Positions 6,784 through 16,406 of a stretch of DNA of 64,000 bases are shown piece after piece. The notes beneath the pieces are model-generated. The model saw only the letters and a program-made list of their open reading frames with translations. It was not told where the DNA came from and did not search any database. How positions within the stretch are numbered: position 1 is the first letter of the stretch; each line of letters opens with the position of its first letter. Source of the stretch: Nocardioides eburneiflavus (lineage in GTDB: Bacteria; Actinomycetota; Actinomycetes; Propionibacteriales; Nocardioidaceae); contig NZ_SRRO01000001.1 of the NCBI RefSeq assembly GCF_004785795.1, positions 4,278,001-4,342,000 of the forward strand, written 5' to 3'. The position numbers and the translations under genes are program-made.

Positions 6784-7893
6784 TCACCCGGCGGACGACA
6801 GCGCGGCGTACGCCGCCCGCAGGTCGTCCTCGCCGGGACCGGCCAGGATCCGCGGCGACGCGAGGGCGTCGAGCACGACGAACCGCAGCTGGGACCCGCG
6901 GGCCTTCTTGTCGACCTTCATCGCCGCGTGCAGGTCGTCGAAGGAGGCGGCGTCATAGGTGGTCGGCAGCCCGACGCGGGACAGCGCGGCCCGGTGGCGC
7001 TCGACCAGGGCCGGGTCGAGGGAGCCGGCGCGGGCGGCGAGCTCGGCGACGTAGACGCAGCCGATGGCGACCGCCTCCCCGTGGCGCACGGTGTAGTCGC
7101 TGGTGCGCTCGATCGCGTGGGCCAGCGTGTGGCCGTAGTTGAGCACCTCGCGGCCGGGGTGGCCGTCGGCTCCCCCGGTCTCCCTGAGGTCGTCGACGAC
7201 GACGTCGATCTTGACCCGGACCGCCCGCTCGACCAGCTCGCGCAGCTCGGCGGAGTCGTGGGTGAGCGCCGTCGGCTCGGTGCGCTCGACGATGTCGAGG
7301 ATCGCGGGGTCCGCGATGAAGCCGCACTTGACGACCTCGCCCAGCCCGGCGACGAGCTCCTCGCGGGGCAGCGACGCGAGCAGGGAGAGGTCGCAGAGCA
7401 CCCCGGCGGGCTCGTGGAAGGAGCCCACCAGGTTCTTGCCGGCGCCGGTGTTGATGCCGGTCTTGCCGCCGACCGCCGCGTCGACCATCGCGAGCAGCGT
7501 GGTCGGCAGGTGCACGACGCGTACGCCGCGCAGCCAGGTCGCGGCGACGAAGCCGCCGAGGTCGGTGGTCGCTCCCCCGCCGATGGTCACGACGGCGTCG
7601 GAGCGGGTGAAGCCGGCCTCGCCGAGCGCCTCCCAGCAGTCCGCGGCGACCGGCGCGGTCTTGGCGCGCTCCCCGTCGGGCAGGCCGAGCGCGAGGACGT
7701 CGTAGTGCTCGACCAGGGCGTCGACGACAGGGTCGGCCAGCTCGCCCAGCGAGCCCGCGTAGAGCACCGCCACCCGATCGACGGACTCGCCCAGCAGGGC
7801 GGGCAGGCGGCCGGACAGGCCGTGGCCGACCACGACGTCGTAGGGGGACGCGCCGCCCACGTGGAGGACCGTGTCAGGGCTGGGGTCGCTCAT
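6784..7893 (-). CDS. aroB: 3-dehydroquinate synthase
   Basis: The 369-residue enzyme converts DAHP to 3-dehydroquinate, the second step of the shikimate pathway, using NAD and a divalent metal. The NAD-binding segment (VTIGGGATTDLGGFVAAT), the PTTLLAMVDAAVGGKTGIN motif and the metal ligands in GLGEVVKCG, NYGHTLAHAIE and HGEAVAIG are all present. Length is normal. The gene overlaps the end of aroK by four bases and closes the aroE-aroC-aroK-aroB run, all transcribed leftward. Confidence 0.98.
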   Translation of the reverse strand: MSDPSPDTVLHVGGASPYDVVVGHGLSGRLPALLGESVDRVAVLYAGSLGELADPVVDALVEHYDVLALGLPDGERAKTAPVAADCWEALGEAGFTRSDAVVTIGGGATTDLGGFVAATWLRGVRVVHLPTTLLAMVDAAVGGKTGINTGAGKNLVGSFHEPAGVLCDLSLLASLPREELVAGLGEVVKCGFIADPAILDIVERTEPTALTHDSAELRELVERAVRVKIDVVVDDLRETGGADGHPGREVLNYGHTLAHAIERTSDYTVRHGEAVAIGCVYVAELAARAGSLDPALVERHRAALSRVGLPTTYDAASFDDLHAAMKVDKKARGSQLRFVVLDALASPRILAGPGEDDLRAAYAALSSAG

Positions 7894-8402
7894 CGGAGCA
7901 GCTCCTGGATGTCTGCGGCCACCTCGAGCGGGAGCCGTCCGTCGGTGTCGACCACGTGGGTCGCGACCGACTCGTAGACCGGGGTGCGCTCGTCGAGCAG
8001 CGCCTTGATCCGCGAGCGTACGTTGCCGAGCAGGAGCGGCCGGCCGACGCCGAGGCCGACCCGCTTCACCGCGTCGGACAGCCCCACGCGCAGGAACACC
8101 ACGGGCACACCCGCCAGCAGCTCGCGGGTCTCCGAGCGCAGCACGGCGCCTCCTCCGAGGGCGAGCACGCCGTCGTGCTCGGCGAGCGCGGCAGCCACGG
8201 CAGCGGCCTCGAGGTCACGGAAGTGCTCCTCGCCGGACTCCACGAAGATGTCGGAGATCTCGCGACCCGTGCTCGCCTCGATGTCGGCGTCGGTGTCGCG
8301 CACCGGGACGTCCCAGGCCTCCCCGAGCAGGCCGGCGACCGTCGTCTTGCCGGCACCCATCGGGCCGACCAGCACCACGCGAGGACTCATCGCGACGCTC
8401 AC
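7890..8402 (-). CDS. aroK: shikimate kinase
   Basis: The 170-residue kinase phosphorylates shikimate at the 3-hydroxyl. The P-loop GPMGAGKT covers residues 13-20, the substrate-binding RDTDADIE follows, and LALGGGAV is the family's second signature. GTG 8402 overlaps the aroC stop (GTGA) and is the likely start; ATG 8390 is an alternative that would remove four residues. It lies between aroC and aroB with four-base overlaps on both sides, so translation of the three is probably coupled. Confidence 0.97.
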   Translation of the reverse strand: MSVAMSPRVVLVGPMGAGKTTVAGLLGEAWDVPVRDTDADIEASTGREISDIFVESGEEHFRDLEAAAVAAALAEHDGVLALGGGAVLRSETRELLAGVPVVFLRVGLSDAVKRVGLGVGRPLLLGNVRSRIKALLDERTPVYESVATHVVDTDGRLPLEVAADIQELLR

Positions 8403-9577
8403 CGGAAGCGCAGGGTGTCGAGGTACGCCTCGGCGTTGCGCCGCGTCTCCTGCACCGAGTCGCCGCCGAACTTCTCCACGACGGCGTCCGCGAGCACCAG
8501 CGCGACCATCGCCTCGGCGACGATGCCGGCGGCCGGCACGGCGCAGACGTCGGAGCGCTGGTGGTGCGCGACCGTCGCCTCGCCGGTGGCGACGTCGACG
8601 GTGCGCAGCGCCTTGGGCACGGTCGCGATGGGCTTCATCGCCGCGCGCACGCGGAGCACCTCACCGGTCGACATGCCGCCCTCGGTGCCGCCGGAGCGAC
8701 CCGACGTGCGCCGCAGCCCGTCGTCGGTGGACACGATCTCGTCGTGGGCCCGGGAGCCGGGGGTGTCGGCGAGCTCGAAGCCGTCGCCGACCTCGACCCC
8801 CTTGATCGCCTGGATGCCCATGAGGGCCCCGGCGAGCCGGGCGTCGAGGCGCCGGTCCCAGTGGACGTGCGAGCCGAGACCCGGCGGCAGGCCGTGCACG
8901 ACGACCTCGACGACGCCGCCGAGGGTGTCGCCGTCCTTGTGGGCCTGGTCGATGCGCGCGACCATCGCGGCGCTCGCCTCGGGGTCGAGGCAGCGCACCT
9001 CGTCGGCGTCGAGCCGCTCGACGTCGTCGGGCGCCGGCACGGAGCCGGCGGGCGCCTTCACGCCGCCGAGCGACACCACGTGCGACACGATGCGCGCGCC
9101 GACGGCCTGCTCGAGGAAGTTGGACGCCACCCGGCCGAGCGCCACCCGGGCGGCGGTCTCGCGCGCGGACGCGCGCTCGAGGATCGGGCGGGCCTCGTCG
9201 AAGGCGTACTTCTGCATGCCGACGAGGTCGGCGTGGCCGGGGCGCGGCCGGGTCAGCGGGGCGTTGCGGGCCTGCGCCTCGAGCTCCATCGGGTCGACGG
9301 GGTCGGCCGACATGACCTTCTCCCACTTGGGCCACTCGGTGTTGCCGACCTCGATCGCCACGGGTCCGCCCTGGGTCTCACCGTGGCGCACGCCGCCGAG
9401 CACGCGGACCGCGTCCTGCTCGAACTTCATCCGCGCGCCACGGCCGTAGCCGAGCCGGCGGCGGGCCAGCGAGTCGGAGAGGTCGTCGGTCGTGACGCGG
9501 ACGTGGGCGGGCAGCCCCTCGAGGATCGCCACCAGCGAGGGACCGTGGGACTCGCCTGCTGTGAGCCATCGGAGCAT
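8399..9577 (-). CDS. aroC: chorismate synthase
   Basis: The 392-residue enzyme eliminates phosphate from EPSP to form chorismate, with reduced FMN as cofactor. The N-terminal [21 protein letters not shown], the [17 protein letters not shown] region and [15 protein letters not shown] are family signatures. Length is normal for the actinobacterial, monofunctional type. It opens the aroC-aroK-aroB overlap group; a GAGACT box lies shortly upstream of the ATG. EPSP synthase (aroA) and DAHP synthase are not in this window. Confidence 0.98.
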   Translation of the reverse strand: MLRWLTAGESHGPSLVAILEGLPAHVRVTTDDLSDSLARRRLGYGRGARMKFEQDAVRVLGGVRHGETQGGPVAIEVGNTEWPKWEKVMSADPVDPMELEAQARNAPLTRPRPGHADLVGMQKYAFDEARPILERASARETAARVALGRVASNFLEQAVGARIVSHVVSLGGVKAPAGSVPAPDDVERLDADEVRCLDPEASAAMVARIDQAHKDGDTLGGVVEVVVHGLPPGLGSHVHWDRRLDARLAGALMGIQAIKGVEVGDGFELADTPGSRAHDEIVSTDDGLRRTSGRSGGTEGGMSTGEVLRVRAAMKPIATVPKALRTVDVATGEATVAHHQRSDVCAVPAAGIVAEAMVALVLADAVVEKFGGDSVQETRRNAEAYLDTLRFR

Positions 9578-9589
9578 GGGTGAAGTCTC

Positions 9590-10351
9590 TCAGCCCCAGA
9601 TGCGGCCAGCGAGCGCAGTCCCCCAGACGAGACCCACCACGGCGCCGACGAGCATGAACGGCCCGAACGGGAACGGCTTCCTGAGCAGCGTCCGGTCCCA
9701 CCGGACGATGGCCAGCACGAGGCCCGGCAGCCCGAAGACCGCCATCCCGACCCAGACGCCGATGGCCACGGCGCCCCAGCCCAGCCAGCCGAGCACGAGA
9801 CCGACGATCGCCGCGAGCCGTACGTCCCCGAAGCCCATCCCGACGCCGGGCAGCACCGACCACAGCACCCAGTAGAACGTGCGCACCACCACCATCGCGA
9901 CCAGGGCGCGGACGAGCGCGTCCCGCTCCCCCGTCGCCAGGCCGACGACGACGACGAGGACGATCGCGGCCAGGGTGGCCGGGATGACGATGATGCGCGG
10001 CAGCAGCCGGGTGTGCCAGTCGATCACCGACAGCGCGACACCGACCGGGACCAGCGGCACCAGCCACAGCAGTGACCAGTCGAGGCCCGTGGCCCAGCCG
10101 ATCAGCCCCCCGACCAGGGCGGCGGCGACCGCGCTCCGCCGGCCGAGGCCGGGGCGAACGGCGATGTCGGCGTAGAGCATCTTCGGGGGCTCGGGCTGCT
10201 CGGGCTCCTCGGACTCTTGGGGCTCTTGGGGCTCCTCGGGCTCGGCGCGCGGGGCAGGCTCCGGCACCCGCGCGATGAGCCGCGGCACGAGCAGGCCGCC
10301 GAGGCCGGCGAGCAGGGCCGTGACGAGGGTGGCGAGCAGCGTGTCGGTCAC
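9590..10351 (-). CDS. A24 family prepilin peptidase
   Basis: A membrane aspartic peptidase of the prepilin peptidase/preflagellin type, which cleaves the leader of type IV pilin-like proteins. The two catalytic Asp residues are recognisable in SVIDWHTRLLP and in GMGFGDVRLAA, each at the end of a hydrophobic segment; about seven membrane helices are predicted. An acidic Pro/Glu-rich cytoplasmic stretch (PEEPQEPQESEEPEQPEPP) follows helix 1. The N-terminal Cys-rich methyltransferase domain of PilD is absent. GTG 10351 or TTG 10363 could be the start. It lies between aroE and aroC, its usual place in many actinobacteria. No pilin gene is visible here. Confidence 0.92.
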   Translation of the reverse strand: MTDTLLATLVTALLAGLGGLLVPRLIARVPEPAPRAEPEEPQEPQESEEPEQPEPPKMLYADIAVRPGLGRRSAVAAALVGGLIGWATGLDWSLLWLVPLVPVGVALSVIDWHTRLLPRIIVIPATLAAIVLVVVVGLATGERDALVRALVAMVVVRTFYWVLWSVLPGVGMGFGDVRLAAIVGLVLGWLGWGAVAIGVWVGMAVFGLPGLVLAIVRWDRTLLRKPFPFGPFMLVGAVVGLVWGTALAGRIWG

Positions 10352-10375
10352 GGGAGCATCCAACCCGATCGGCGC

Positions 10376-11215
10376 TCAGTCGGCATGGCGCGCCGCGAGG
10401 GCGCGTTCGCCGGCGTGGCGCATCGCCGCGAGCGGGGCGGGCATCCCGGTGAAGATCTCGAGCTGGATCGCGGCCTGGTGGACCAGGAGGTCGAGCCCGC
10501 CGACGAGCGTCCGGCCCGAGCCGGCGGCCGAGGCCGCGAGCGGCGTGGGCCACGGGTCGTAGAGCGCCTCGAAGACCACCTGGACACCGGCGCAGCGCGC
10601 GACCAGGTCCGGGGTCTGCGCCGCCGCCGGGATGGTGGACGCGACGATGTCGGCGGCCACGGGTCCGCCCGTCAGGGACGTCACGACCACGTCCGGCGCG
10701 GCGGGGTGGGCCCGCAGCGTGGCCAGGGTCTCGGCGGCGCGGGCCTCCTCCCGCACCGCCACCGCGATCGACCGCACGCCGAGGTCCACGAGTGCGAGCC
10801 CCACCGAGGTGGCGGTCGCGCCGCCGCCCAGGACCACCGCGGACGCCAGCGGTGCGGACGTACGCTCCCGGATCGCGGCAGCCGCACCCGGCAGGTCGGT
10901 GTTGTCACCGACGCGCGTGCCGTCGTCCTCGAGCACGAGCGTGTTGACCGCCCCCGCCATGCGCGCACGGTCGGTGAGCCGGTCGCCGTCCCGGTCGAGC
11001 AGCGGCAGCGCCTCCCGCTTGAGCGGCATCGTCAGCGAGAGCCCGCGCCACGTCGCGTCGAGCCCGTCCACGAAGGCGGCCAGGCCACCAGCGGGCACGC
11101 GGTGCGCGTCGTAGGTCCAGTCCAGCCCGAGCTCGGCGTACGCCGCCCGGTGCAGGACCGGCGACAGCGAGTGGGCGATCGGGTCGCCCAGCACGCCGCA
11201 GCGACGGTTCAGCAA
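10376..11215 (-). CDS. aroE: shikimate dehydrogenase
   Basis: The 279-residue enzyme reduces 3-dehydroshikimate to shikimate with NADPH. N-terminal substrate residues appear in CGVLGDPIAHSLSPVLHRAAY, the catalytic Lys lies in LSLTMPLKREA, the conserved Asp in VGDNTD, and the NADP-binding loop is VVLGGGATATSVGLALVDLG. The apparent start is TTG 11215, which overlaps the mltG stop by seven bases; GTG 11197 would remove six residues. The gene is co-directional with mltG and the peptidase gene. Confidence 0.96.
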   Translation of the reverse strand: MLNRRCGVLGDPIAHSLSPVLHRAAYAELGLDWTYDAHRVPAGGLAAFVDGLDATWRGLSLTMPLKREALPLLDRDGDRLTDRARMAGAVNTLVLEDDGTRVGDNTDLPGAAAAIRERTSAPLASAVVLGGGATATSVGLALVDLGVRSIAVAVREEARAAETLATLRAHPAAPDVVVTSLTGGPVAADIVASTIPAAAQTPDLVARCAGVQVVFEALYDPWPTPLAASAAGSGRTLVGGLDLLVHQAAIQLEIFTGMPAPLAAMRHAGERALAARHAD

Positions 11216-12396
11216 CGGTCGGAGGTCTCGCAGTAGGCCTTGTACTCGTCGCGTCCCTCGAGGAAACCGTCGTAGTCCTCGTAGAACTTGGTCTCGCCGG
11301 TGGCGAGGTCGACGGTGACGTAGTAGTACCAGTCGCCCTCGGCCGGGTTGGCCGCCGCGGCGATGGCGTCGTCGCCCGGCGCCTCGATCGGCGTCGGCGG
11401 GAGCCCGGCGTTGATGCGCGTGTTGTAGGGCGTGTCCTCGGCCAGCTGCTCGGGCGTCAGCTCGGTGGAGCCGGGCGAGAGCCCCAGTCCGTAGGCGATC
11501 GAGGCGTCGATGCCGAGCGTGCCGTTGGTGCCGCCCTTGTCGCCGGGGCCGTCGAGGCGGTTGTAGATGACGCGCGCGATCTTGGGCATGTCGTCACCGC
11601 GGCCCTCGGCCTCGATGAGCGAGGCGATGATCATCAGCTCGCCGGGCGTCTTGCCGAGCTCGGCGGCCCGCTCCTCGAGGCCGGCCTCGTCGGCCGCCTG
11701 CCGCCACCGGTCGACCATCATCTTGAGGATGCGCACGGGCTTCATGCCCGGCTTGACCTCGTAGGTCGCGGGGAACAGGTAGCCCTCGGCGTTGCCCTCG
11801 GCGTAGTCGGGCAGTCCGATCCTGTCGGGCTGCTGGAGCGCACGGTTCCAGGCCTGCTCGGGAAAGTCGGTGTTCTCGGCCAGCGTCGAGACGATCTCGG
11901 TGAGCCGCAGCCCCTCGGGGATGGTGACGGTGGGGAAGCCGATGAGGTTGGCCGGGTCGATGAGGACCTCGAGCGCGTCGGCGGCCTTCATCTCCTTCTG
12001 GAGCTCGTAGGCGCCGACCTGGATGCCGCTGGAGTCGGGCTCGCCGGCGGCGGCGTCGATGAAGGCCTGCACGGACAGGGTGACGCCCTCGGCCTTGAGG
12101 TTGCGGCCGATCTGGGCGACCGTGTCGCCCTCGTTGACGGTGAACTCCACCGACCCGGTGCCGGGGCCGGGATAGTCCTCGGGGCCCTGGAACTGGTCGG
12201 CGACCCAGGAGACGCCCTGGGTCAGCGCGACGTAGAAGCCGCCGAGCAGCACGACAAGGGCGACGAGCACGGCGACGCAGCCCTTGGCGCCACGGCCCTT
12301 GCGCCGCCGGCCGCCGGGGACGTATTCACGGTCGTCGAGGTCCTCGCGCTCGTCGGAGCGCAGGTCCTCGTCCGGACCGGCATCGTGCTCACTCAT
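11209..12396 (-). CDS. mltG: endolytic transglycosylase MltG
   Basis: A 395-residue single-span membrane protein with an acidic cytoplasmic N-terminus ([19 protein letters not shown]), one membrane helix ([20 protein letters not shown]) and an extracellular YceG-like domain. The catalytic Glu lies in [20 protein letters not shown]. MltG cuts nascent peptidoglycan strands and is thought to set glycan length or end synthesis. The gene overlaps the end of ruvX by eight bases and precedes aroE, the conserved actinobacterial order. Confidence 0.96.
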   Translation of the reverse strand: MSEHDAGPDEDLRSDEREDLDDREYVPGGRRRKGRGAKGCVAVLVALVVLLGGFYVALTQGVSWVADQFQGPEDYPGPGTGSVEFTVNEGDTVAQIGRNLKAEGVTLSVQAFIDAAAGEPDSSGIQVGAYELQKEMKAADALEVLIDPANLIGFPTVTIPEGLRLTEIVSTLAENTDFPEQAWNRALQQPDRIGLPDYAEGNAEGYLFPATYEVKPGMKPVRILKMMVDRWRQAADEAGLEERAAELGKTPGELMIIASLIEAEGRGDDMPKIARVIYNRLDGPGDKGGTNGTLGIDASIAYGLGLSPGSTELTPEQLAEDTPYNTRINAGLPPTPIEAPGDDAIAAAANPAEGDWYYYVTVDLATGETKFYEDYDGFLEGRDEYKAYCETSDRC

Positions 12397-12850
12397 CAGT
12401 CACCTCGACGATCTCTCCCGGGGCTTGCCCACTCGACCGTTCGGTGTCGAGCGCGGTCTGCAGGATCAGGACAGCGGCTGCCTGGTCCACCACGGCCCGC
12501 CGCTTGGCGCCACGCCGACCCTGCTCGCGCAGGATCGACTCGGCCGACACCGTGGTCAGTCGTTCATCACACAGCCTGACGGGCACGGGTGCAACTCGGC
12601 GCGCCAGCCGGCCGGCGAGCGCGCGCGCCTTGTCGGCCGCAGGACCCTCGGACCCGTTGAGCGAGAGCGGGAGTCCGACCACGACCTCGACGGCCCCCAG
12701 CTCCTCGACCAGCTGGGCGATCCGGCGTACGTCTCCCCCGCCGCTGCGCACGGTCTCGACGGGCGTGGCGAGGAAGCCGGAGGGGTCGCTGCTGGCGACG
12801 CCGATCCGGGCGTCCCCGGGATCGATGCCGAGCCGCACCCCGGACCGCAT
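12389..12850 (-). CDS. ruvX: Holliday junction resolvase-like protein RuvX (YqgF)
   Basis: The 153-residue protein begins [19 protein letters not shown], an RNase H-fold motif with the first catalytic Asp in [20 protein letters not shown] and [14 protein letters not shown] (with DER) are the other family signatures, and [13 protein letters not shown] supplies the last Asp. The YqgF family takes part in pre-16S rRNA maturation and was earlier annotated as a resolvase. ATG 12850 starts two bases after the alaS stop. A longer open frame upstream overlaps alaS and is not credible. Confidence 0.95.
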   Translation of the reverse strand: MRSGVRLGIDPGDARIGVASSDPSGFLATPVETVRSGGGDVRRIAQLVEELGAVEVVVGLPLSLNGSEGPAADKARALAGRLARRVAPVPVRLCDERLTTVSAESILREQGRRGAKRRAVVDQAAAVLILQTALDTERSSGQAPGEIVEVTDE

Positions 12851-12852
12851 GC

Positions 12853-15552
12853 TCAGGCCTGGACCTTCGCGGCGACGTCGCGGGCGACGAGCGACAGCGC
12901 CTCGTCGATGCGCGAGGCGTCGGTGCCGCCGCCCTGAGCGACGTCGTCCTTGCCACCGCCCTTGCCGCCGAGCAGCGGACCGACGGAGCGTACGAGCTCG
13001 CCGGCCGACAGCCCACGCGCGCGCGCCTCGTCGTTCGTGGCCGCGACGACCGACACCTTGCCGTGGGTCTGACCGATGATCACCACGACGCCCGGCTCGC
13101 CCTGCGGGAGCCGGGCGCGCACGTCCATCGCGAGGTTGCGCACGTCGCCGCCGCCGGCACCGTCGGCGCGGTGCGCCACCAGCCGGACGGGGCCGACCTG
13201 GGTCGCACCGGCCGCGAGGTCGGCGCTCGCGCCGAGCAGCTGGGCCAGACGGGCCTTCTCCAGCTCCTTCTCGGCGACCTTGAGGCGCTCGGTGAGGCCC
13301 TGGACCCGGCTCACCAGGTCGTCGGGCTGGGTCTTGAGCAGCCCGGTGAGCTGGGCCACCACGTCGCGCTCGCGGGCGAGGTAGCCGAATCCCTCGACGC
13401 CGGTGAGGGCCTCGATGCGCCTGTTGCCGGAGCCCACGCTGGTCTCGCCGGTCACCACGACCGTGCCGATCTGCGAGGAGTGGTCGACGTGGGTGCCGCC
13501 GCACAGCTCGCGCGACCAGGGGCCGCCGATCTCGACGACGCGGACCTTGGTGTTGTCGTAGGTCTCGCCGAACAGCGCGATCGCGCCCCACTCCTTGGCC
13601 TGCTCGAGGGTCATGTAGTCCCAGGCGACCGGGAGGTCGGCGCGCAGCGCCTGCTGGGAGACGAGCTCGATGTCGCGGACCTGCTCGGGGCTCAGCGCCT
13701 GCGTCCACCCGAAGTCGAGACGAAGGTAGCCGGGCCGGTTGTAGGAGCCGGACTGCAGCGCCGTCGGGCCGAGCACCTCGCGCAGCGCGGCGTGCACGAC
13801 GTGGGTGCCGGAGTGGGCCTGGCGGGCGCCGGTGCGCCACTCGGGGTCGACCCGGGCGTGGACCGGGCGGCTCGCGTCCAGCTCGCCCTCGAGCACGCGC
13901 ACCTGGTGCACGACGAGACCCTTGATCGGGCGCTGCACGTCGACGACCTCGAGGGTGCCGCCGTCGAAGACGATCGTGCCCGCGTCGGCGACCTGCCCGC
14001 CGGACTCGGCGTAGAACGGGGTGCGGTCGAGGACGACCTCGCCGACCTCGCCCTCGGCCAGCCGCGCGACTGGCGCGCCGCCGCTGAGCAGGGCCAGCGG
14101 CTTCGACTCCGTCTCGAGGGTCTCGTAGGCCAGCCACTCGGTGGGGCCGAACTCGTCGAGCACCCCGCGGTAGGCGCCCGTGTCACCGTGGGCGCCCTTC
14201 TTGGCGCGCGCGTCGGCCTTGGCGCGCTCGCGCTGCTCTGCCATCAGGCCGCGGAAGCCCTGCTCGTCCACGGCCAGGCCCTGCTCGGCCGCCATCTCCA
14301 GCGTCAGGTCGATCGGGAAGCCGTAGGTGTCGTGGAGCGCGAAGGCCCGCTCGCCGGACAGCGTGGAGCCGCCGGTCTGCTTCACCTCGGACGCGGCGAC
14401 GTCGAAGATCTGGGTGCCGGCCTGGAGCGTCTTGCGGAACGCGTCCTCCTCGGCGTAGGCCACGCGCGAGATGCGCGGCCAGTCGGCCAGGAGGTTGTCG
14501 TAGGTCTCCCCCATCCGGTCGCGGGAGACCGGCATCAGCTCGGGCAGCACGCGGTCCTCGCAGCCCAGCAGGCGCATGGAGCGTACGGCGCGCCGCAGCA
14601 GGCGGCGCAGGACGTAGCCGCGACCGTCGTTGCCGGGGGTGACGCCGTCGCCGATGAGCATCATCGAGGAGCGGACGTGGTCGGCGACGACGCGGAAGCG
14701 CACGTCGTCGCCCGCGTCGGCGCCGTAGCGCTTGCCGGTGAGCTGCTCGGCACGCTCGATCACGGGGAACATCACGTCGATCTCGTACATGTTGTTCTTG
14801 CCCTGGAGCAGGAACGCGACACGGTCGAGGCCCATGCCGGTGTCGATGTTCTTCTTGGGCAGCGAGCCGGCGATGTCGAAGTCGGACTTGGACCGCACCG
14901 CGCTCAGCTCGTCCTGCATGAAGACGAGGTTCCAGATCTCCAGGAGCCGGTCCTCGAGCTCCACCGGCATGTCAGGGCCCAAGGTGGCCGCGTCGAAGTC
15001 CGGCCCCCACTCGGGGCCGCGGTCGTAGAGGATCTCCGAGCACGGGCCGCCCGGGCCGGGCACGCCCATCGACCAGTAGTTCTCCTTGGGGCCGAGCTGC
15101 ACGATGCGCTCGCGCGGAAGCCCGGTGACCTTCATCCAGAGCCCGATGGCCTCCTCGTCGCCGACGAGCACCGACGGGTAGAGGCGCGACTCGTCCAACC
15201 CGAAGCCGCCGTCGGCGACGGGCTTGGTGATGAGGTCCCATGCCAGCTCGATGGCGCCTTCCTTGAAGTAGTCGCCGAAGGAGAAGTTGCCGCACATCTC
15301 GAAGAAGGTGCCGTGCCGGGTGGTCTTGCCCACGTCCTCGATGTCAGGGGTGCGCACGCACTTCTGGACGCTGGTGGCGCGGTCGTAGGGCGGGGTCTCC
15401 TGGCCGAGGAAGAACGGCTTGAAGGGCACCATCCCGGCGTTGACGAACATCAGGTTGGGGTCGTCGACGAGCAGTGAGGCGGAGGGCACCACGGCGTGTC
15501 CGGCGGCCTCGAAGTGCGCGAGGAAGCGGCGGCGGATCTCGGCGGTGTCCAT
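12853..15552 (-). CDS. alaS: alanyl-tRNA synthetase
   Basis: The 899-residue class II synthetase charges tRNA-Ala. The aminoacylation domain starts [19 protein letters not shown] and contains the motif 2 region [20 protein letters not shown]; the editing domain has the zinc-binding [13 protein letters not shown] and CGGTHVDHS motifs; the C-terminal DHHA1-like domain contains the Gly-rich [20 protein letters not shown] 15552 overlaps the preceding stop by one base (TGATG). A longer open frame upstream is not used. ruvX follows after two bases. Confidence 0.98.
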   Translation of the reverse strand: MDTAEIRRRFLAHFEAAGHAVVPSASLLVDDPNLMFVNAGMVPFKPFFLGQETPPYDRATSVQKCVRTPDIEDVGKTTRHGTFFEMCGNFSFGDYFKEGAIELAWDLITKPVADGGFGLDESRLYPSVLVGDEEAIGLWMKVTGLPRERIVQLGPKENYWSMGVPGPGGPCSEILYDRGPEWGPDFDAATLGPDMPVELEDRLLEIWNLVFMQDELSAVRSKSDFDIAGSLPKKNIDTGMGLDRVAFLLQGKNNMYEIDVMFPVIERAEQLTGKRYGADAGDDVRFRVVADHVRSSMMLIGDGVTPGNDGRGYVLRRLLRRAVRSMRLLGCEDRVLPELMPVSRDRMGETYDNLLADWPRISRVAYAEEDAFRKTLQAGTQIFDVAASEVKQTGGSTLSGERAFALHDTYGFPIDLTLEMAAEQGLAVDEQGFRGLMAEQRERAKADARAKKGAHGDTGAYRGVLDEFGPTEWLAYETLETESKPLALLSGGAPVARLAEGEVGEVVLDRTPFYAESGGQVADAGTIVFDGGTLEVVDVQRPIKGLVVHQVRVLEGELDASRPVHARVDPEWRTGARQAHSGTHVVHAALREVLGPTALQSGSYNRPGYLRLDFGWTQALSPEQVRDIELVSQQALRADLPVAWDYMTLEQAKEWGAIALFGETYDNTKVRVVEIGGPWSRELCGGTHVDHSSQIGTVVVTGETSVGSGNRRIEALTGVEGFGYLARERDVVAQLTGLLKTQPDDLVSRVQGLTERLKVAEKELEKARLAQLLGASADLAAGATQVGPVRLVAHRADGAGGGDVRNLAMDVRARLPQGEPGVVVIIGQTHGKVSVVAATNDEARARGLSAGELVRSVGPLLGGKGGGKDDVAQGGGTDASRIDEALSLVARDVAAKVQA

Positions 15553-15860
15553 CAGGGCTGGTCCTTCTGTGTGTCGTTGGTTGAGGTGCGAGCGCGGTGT
15601 CCACCCGAGGAGGGAGCCTCGAAACCGCTCGTCAGCTCGGGGAGTCCATGAGGCCGGAGCCCCAGCTGCTCGCGCAACTCGGTTTCGCGCTCGAGCCGGC
15701 CCTGGTGGACCTCCTCGGCGAACAGGCGGGCGCCGACCTGCCACCCGCGGAGGCGGTCGCGCATCCCGTCGGCGGTCAGCGCCTCGGCGGCACGGCGGGC
15801 GCGGGCGGCGGCGTACACCCCGACCCCCGCCCCGGCGACGAACCAGAGTGGGCGACCCAT
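15552..15860 (-). CDS. DUF6167-like small protein with repeat-derived tail
   Basis: A 102-residue protein, N-terminal hydrophobic segment (LWFVAGAGVGVYAAARARR) then a helical domain (GMRDRLRGWQVGARLFAEEV, ending in a Glu/Arg-rich helix). Small proteins of this type lie directly upstream of alaS in many actinobacteria and are, as far as I recall, the DUF6167 family, function unknown. The last 20 or so residues (GFEAPSSGGHRARTSTNDTQ) do not belong to the family: they are the translation of the dispersed repeat at 15577-15625. The HisS of this window ends in nearly the same peptide. Confidence 0.75.
   Translation of the reverse strand: MGRPLWFVAGAGVGVYAAARARRAAEALTADGMRDRLRGWQVGARLFAEEVHQGRLERETELREQLGLRPHGLPELTSGFEAPSSGGHRARTSTNDTQKDQP
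15577..15625 (-). repeat. dispersed repeat, copy A (long form)
   Basis: On the plus strand the element begins TTGGTTGAGGTGCGAGCG and ends GCCTCGAAACC, with a variable middle of about 20 bases. The same ends occur at 30821-30870 (long form) and, inverted with a short middle, at 48493-48530. Here it lies inside the 3' end of the small gene upstream of alaS and is translated into its C-terminal tail. Confidence 0.8.
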
Positions 15861-16387
15861 CAGGCGACGTCCTCCCCGGTGCCGCCCACGTGGGGGCGTC
15901 CGCCGAGGTCGGCGCGCTGCCGCGCACGGAACTCGCGCAGCGCCTGTCGGGTCTCCGCGCGGCGCTCGCGACCGGCGCGCCGGGTCTCCTGGCGCATCTC
16001 GAAGCGGATCCGGTTGCGGTTCGCGGGCGAGAGGGCCCGGCGCAGGCCGTGGCTCCAGGACGCGGCCTTGACGACGGTCTCGCGGGCGACGATGTCGGTG
16101 AAGAGCCGCCCGTCGATGGGGGCGGCGACAGGTGTTGGATCGACCGGGGGGCGATCGACCGGGACGTCCGTCCCGACGCCGGTGATGACGTACGTGCCCG
16201 TGGTCGCGTCGTCGGCCCGGGGCGGCGGCACGGACGCGACCGGCGACTCGAGGAGGGCGACCCGCTCGGCGAGGGCCGCCGCGCCCGCCTCGGCGCGCGC
16301 GGCGCGGGCGTGGGCGCGCACGGCGACGAGCAGCGCCACCAGCGCCACCAGCCCGGCTGCGGCCAGCCCCACCTGCTCCGAAGTCAC
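15860..16387 (-). CDS. hypothetical membrane-anchored protein
   Basis: A 175-residue protein with one N-terminal membrane helix (QVGLAAAGLVALVALLVAV), a short Ala/Arg/Glu-rich stretch typical of a coiled coil, a Pro/Thr-rich linker (VASVPPPRADDATTG) and a strongly basic C-terminal helix (NRNRIRFEMRQETRRAGRER). The architecture is like that of DUF948 proteins, which occupy the same place upstream of alaS in other actinobacteria, but the sequence does not clearly match. GTG 16387 is chosen because the longer frame would start inside the preceding gene. The stop overlaps the start of the next gene by one base. Function unknown. Confidence 0.65.
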   Translation of the reverse strand: MTSEQVGLAAAGLVALVALLVAVRAHARAARAEAGAAALAERVALLESPVASVPPPRADDATTGTYVITGVGTDVPVDRPPVDPTPVAAPIDGRLFTDIVARETVVKAASWSHGLRRALSPANRNRIRFEMRQETRRAGRERRAETRQALREFRARQRADLGGRPHVGGTGEDVA

Positions 16388-16406
16388 GGCGCCGAGCCTA
16401 CAAGGC

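Noticed and set aside
6732-7142. 136-codon plus-strand frame over aroB
   Set aside because: Arg/Gly-rich antisense shadow of aroB and of the DUF402-like remnant.
13063-15477. 804-codon plus-strand open frame
   Set aside because: Antisense shadow of alaS.
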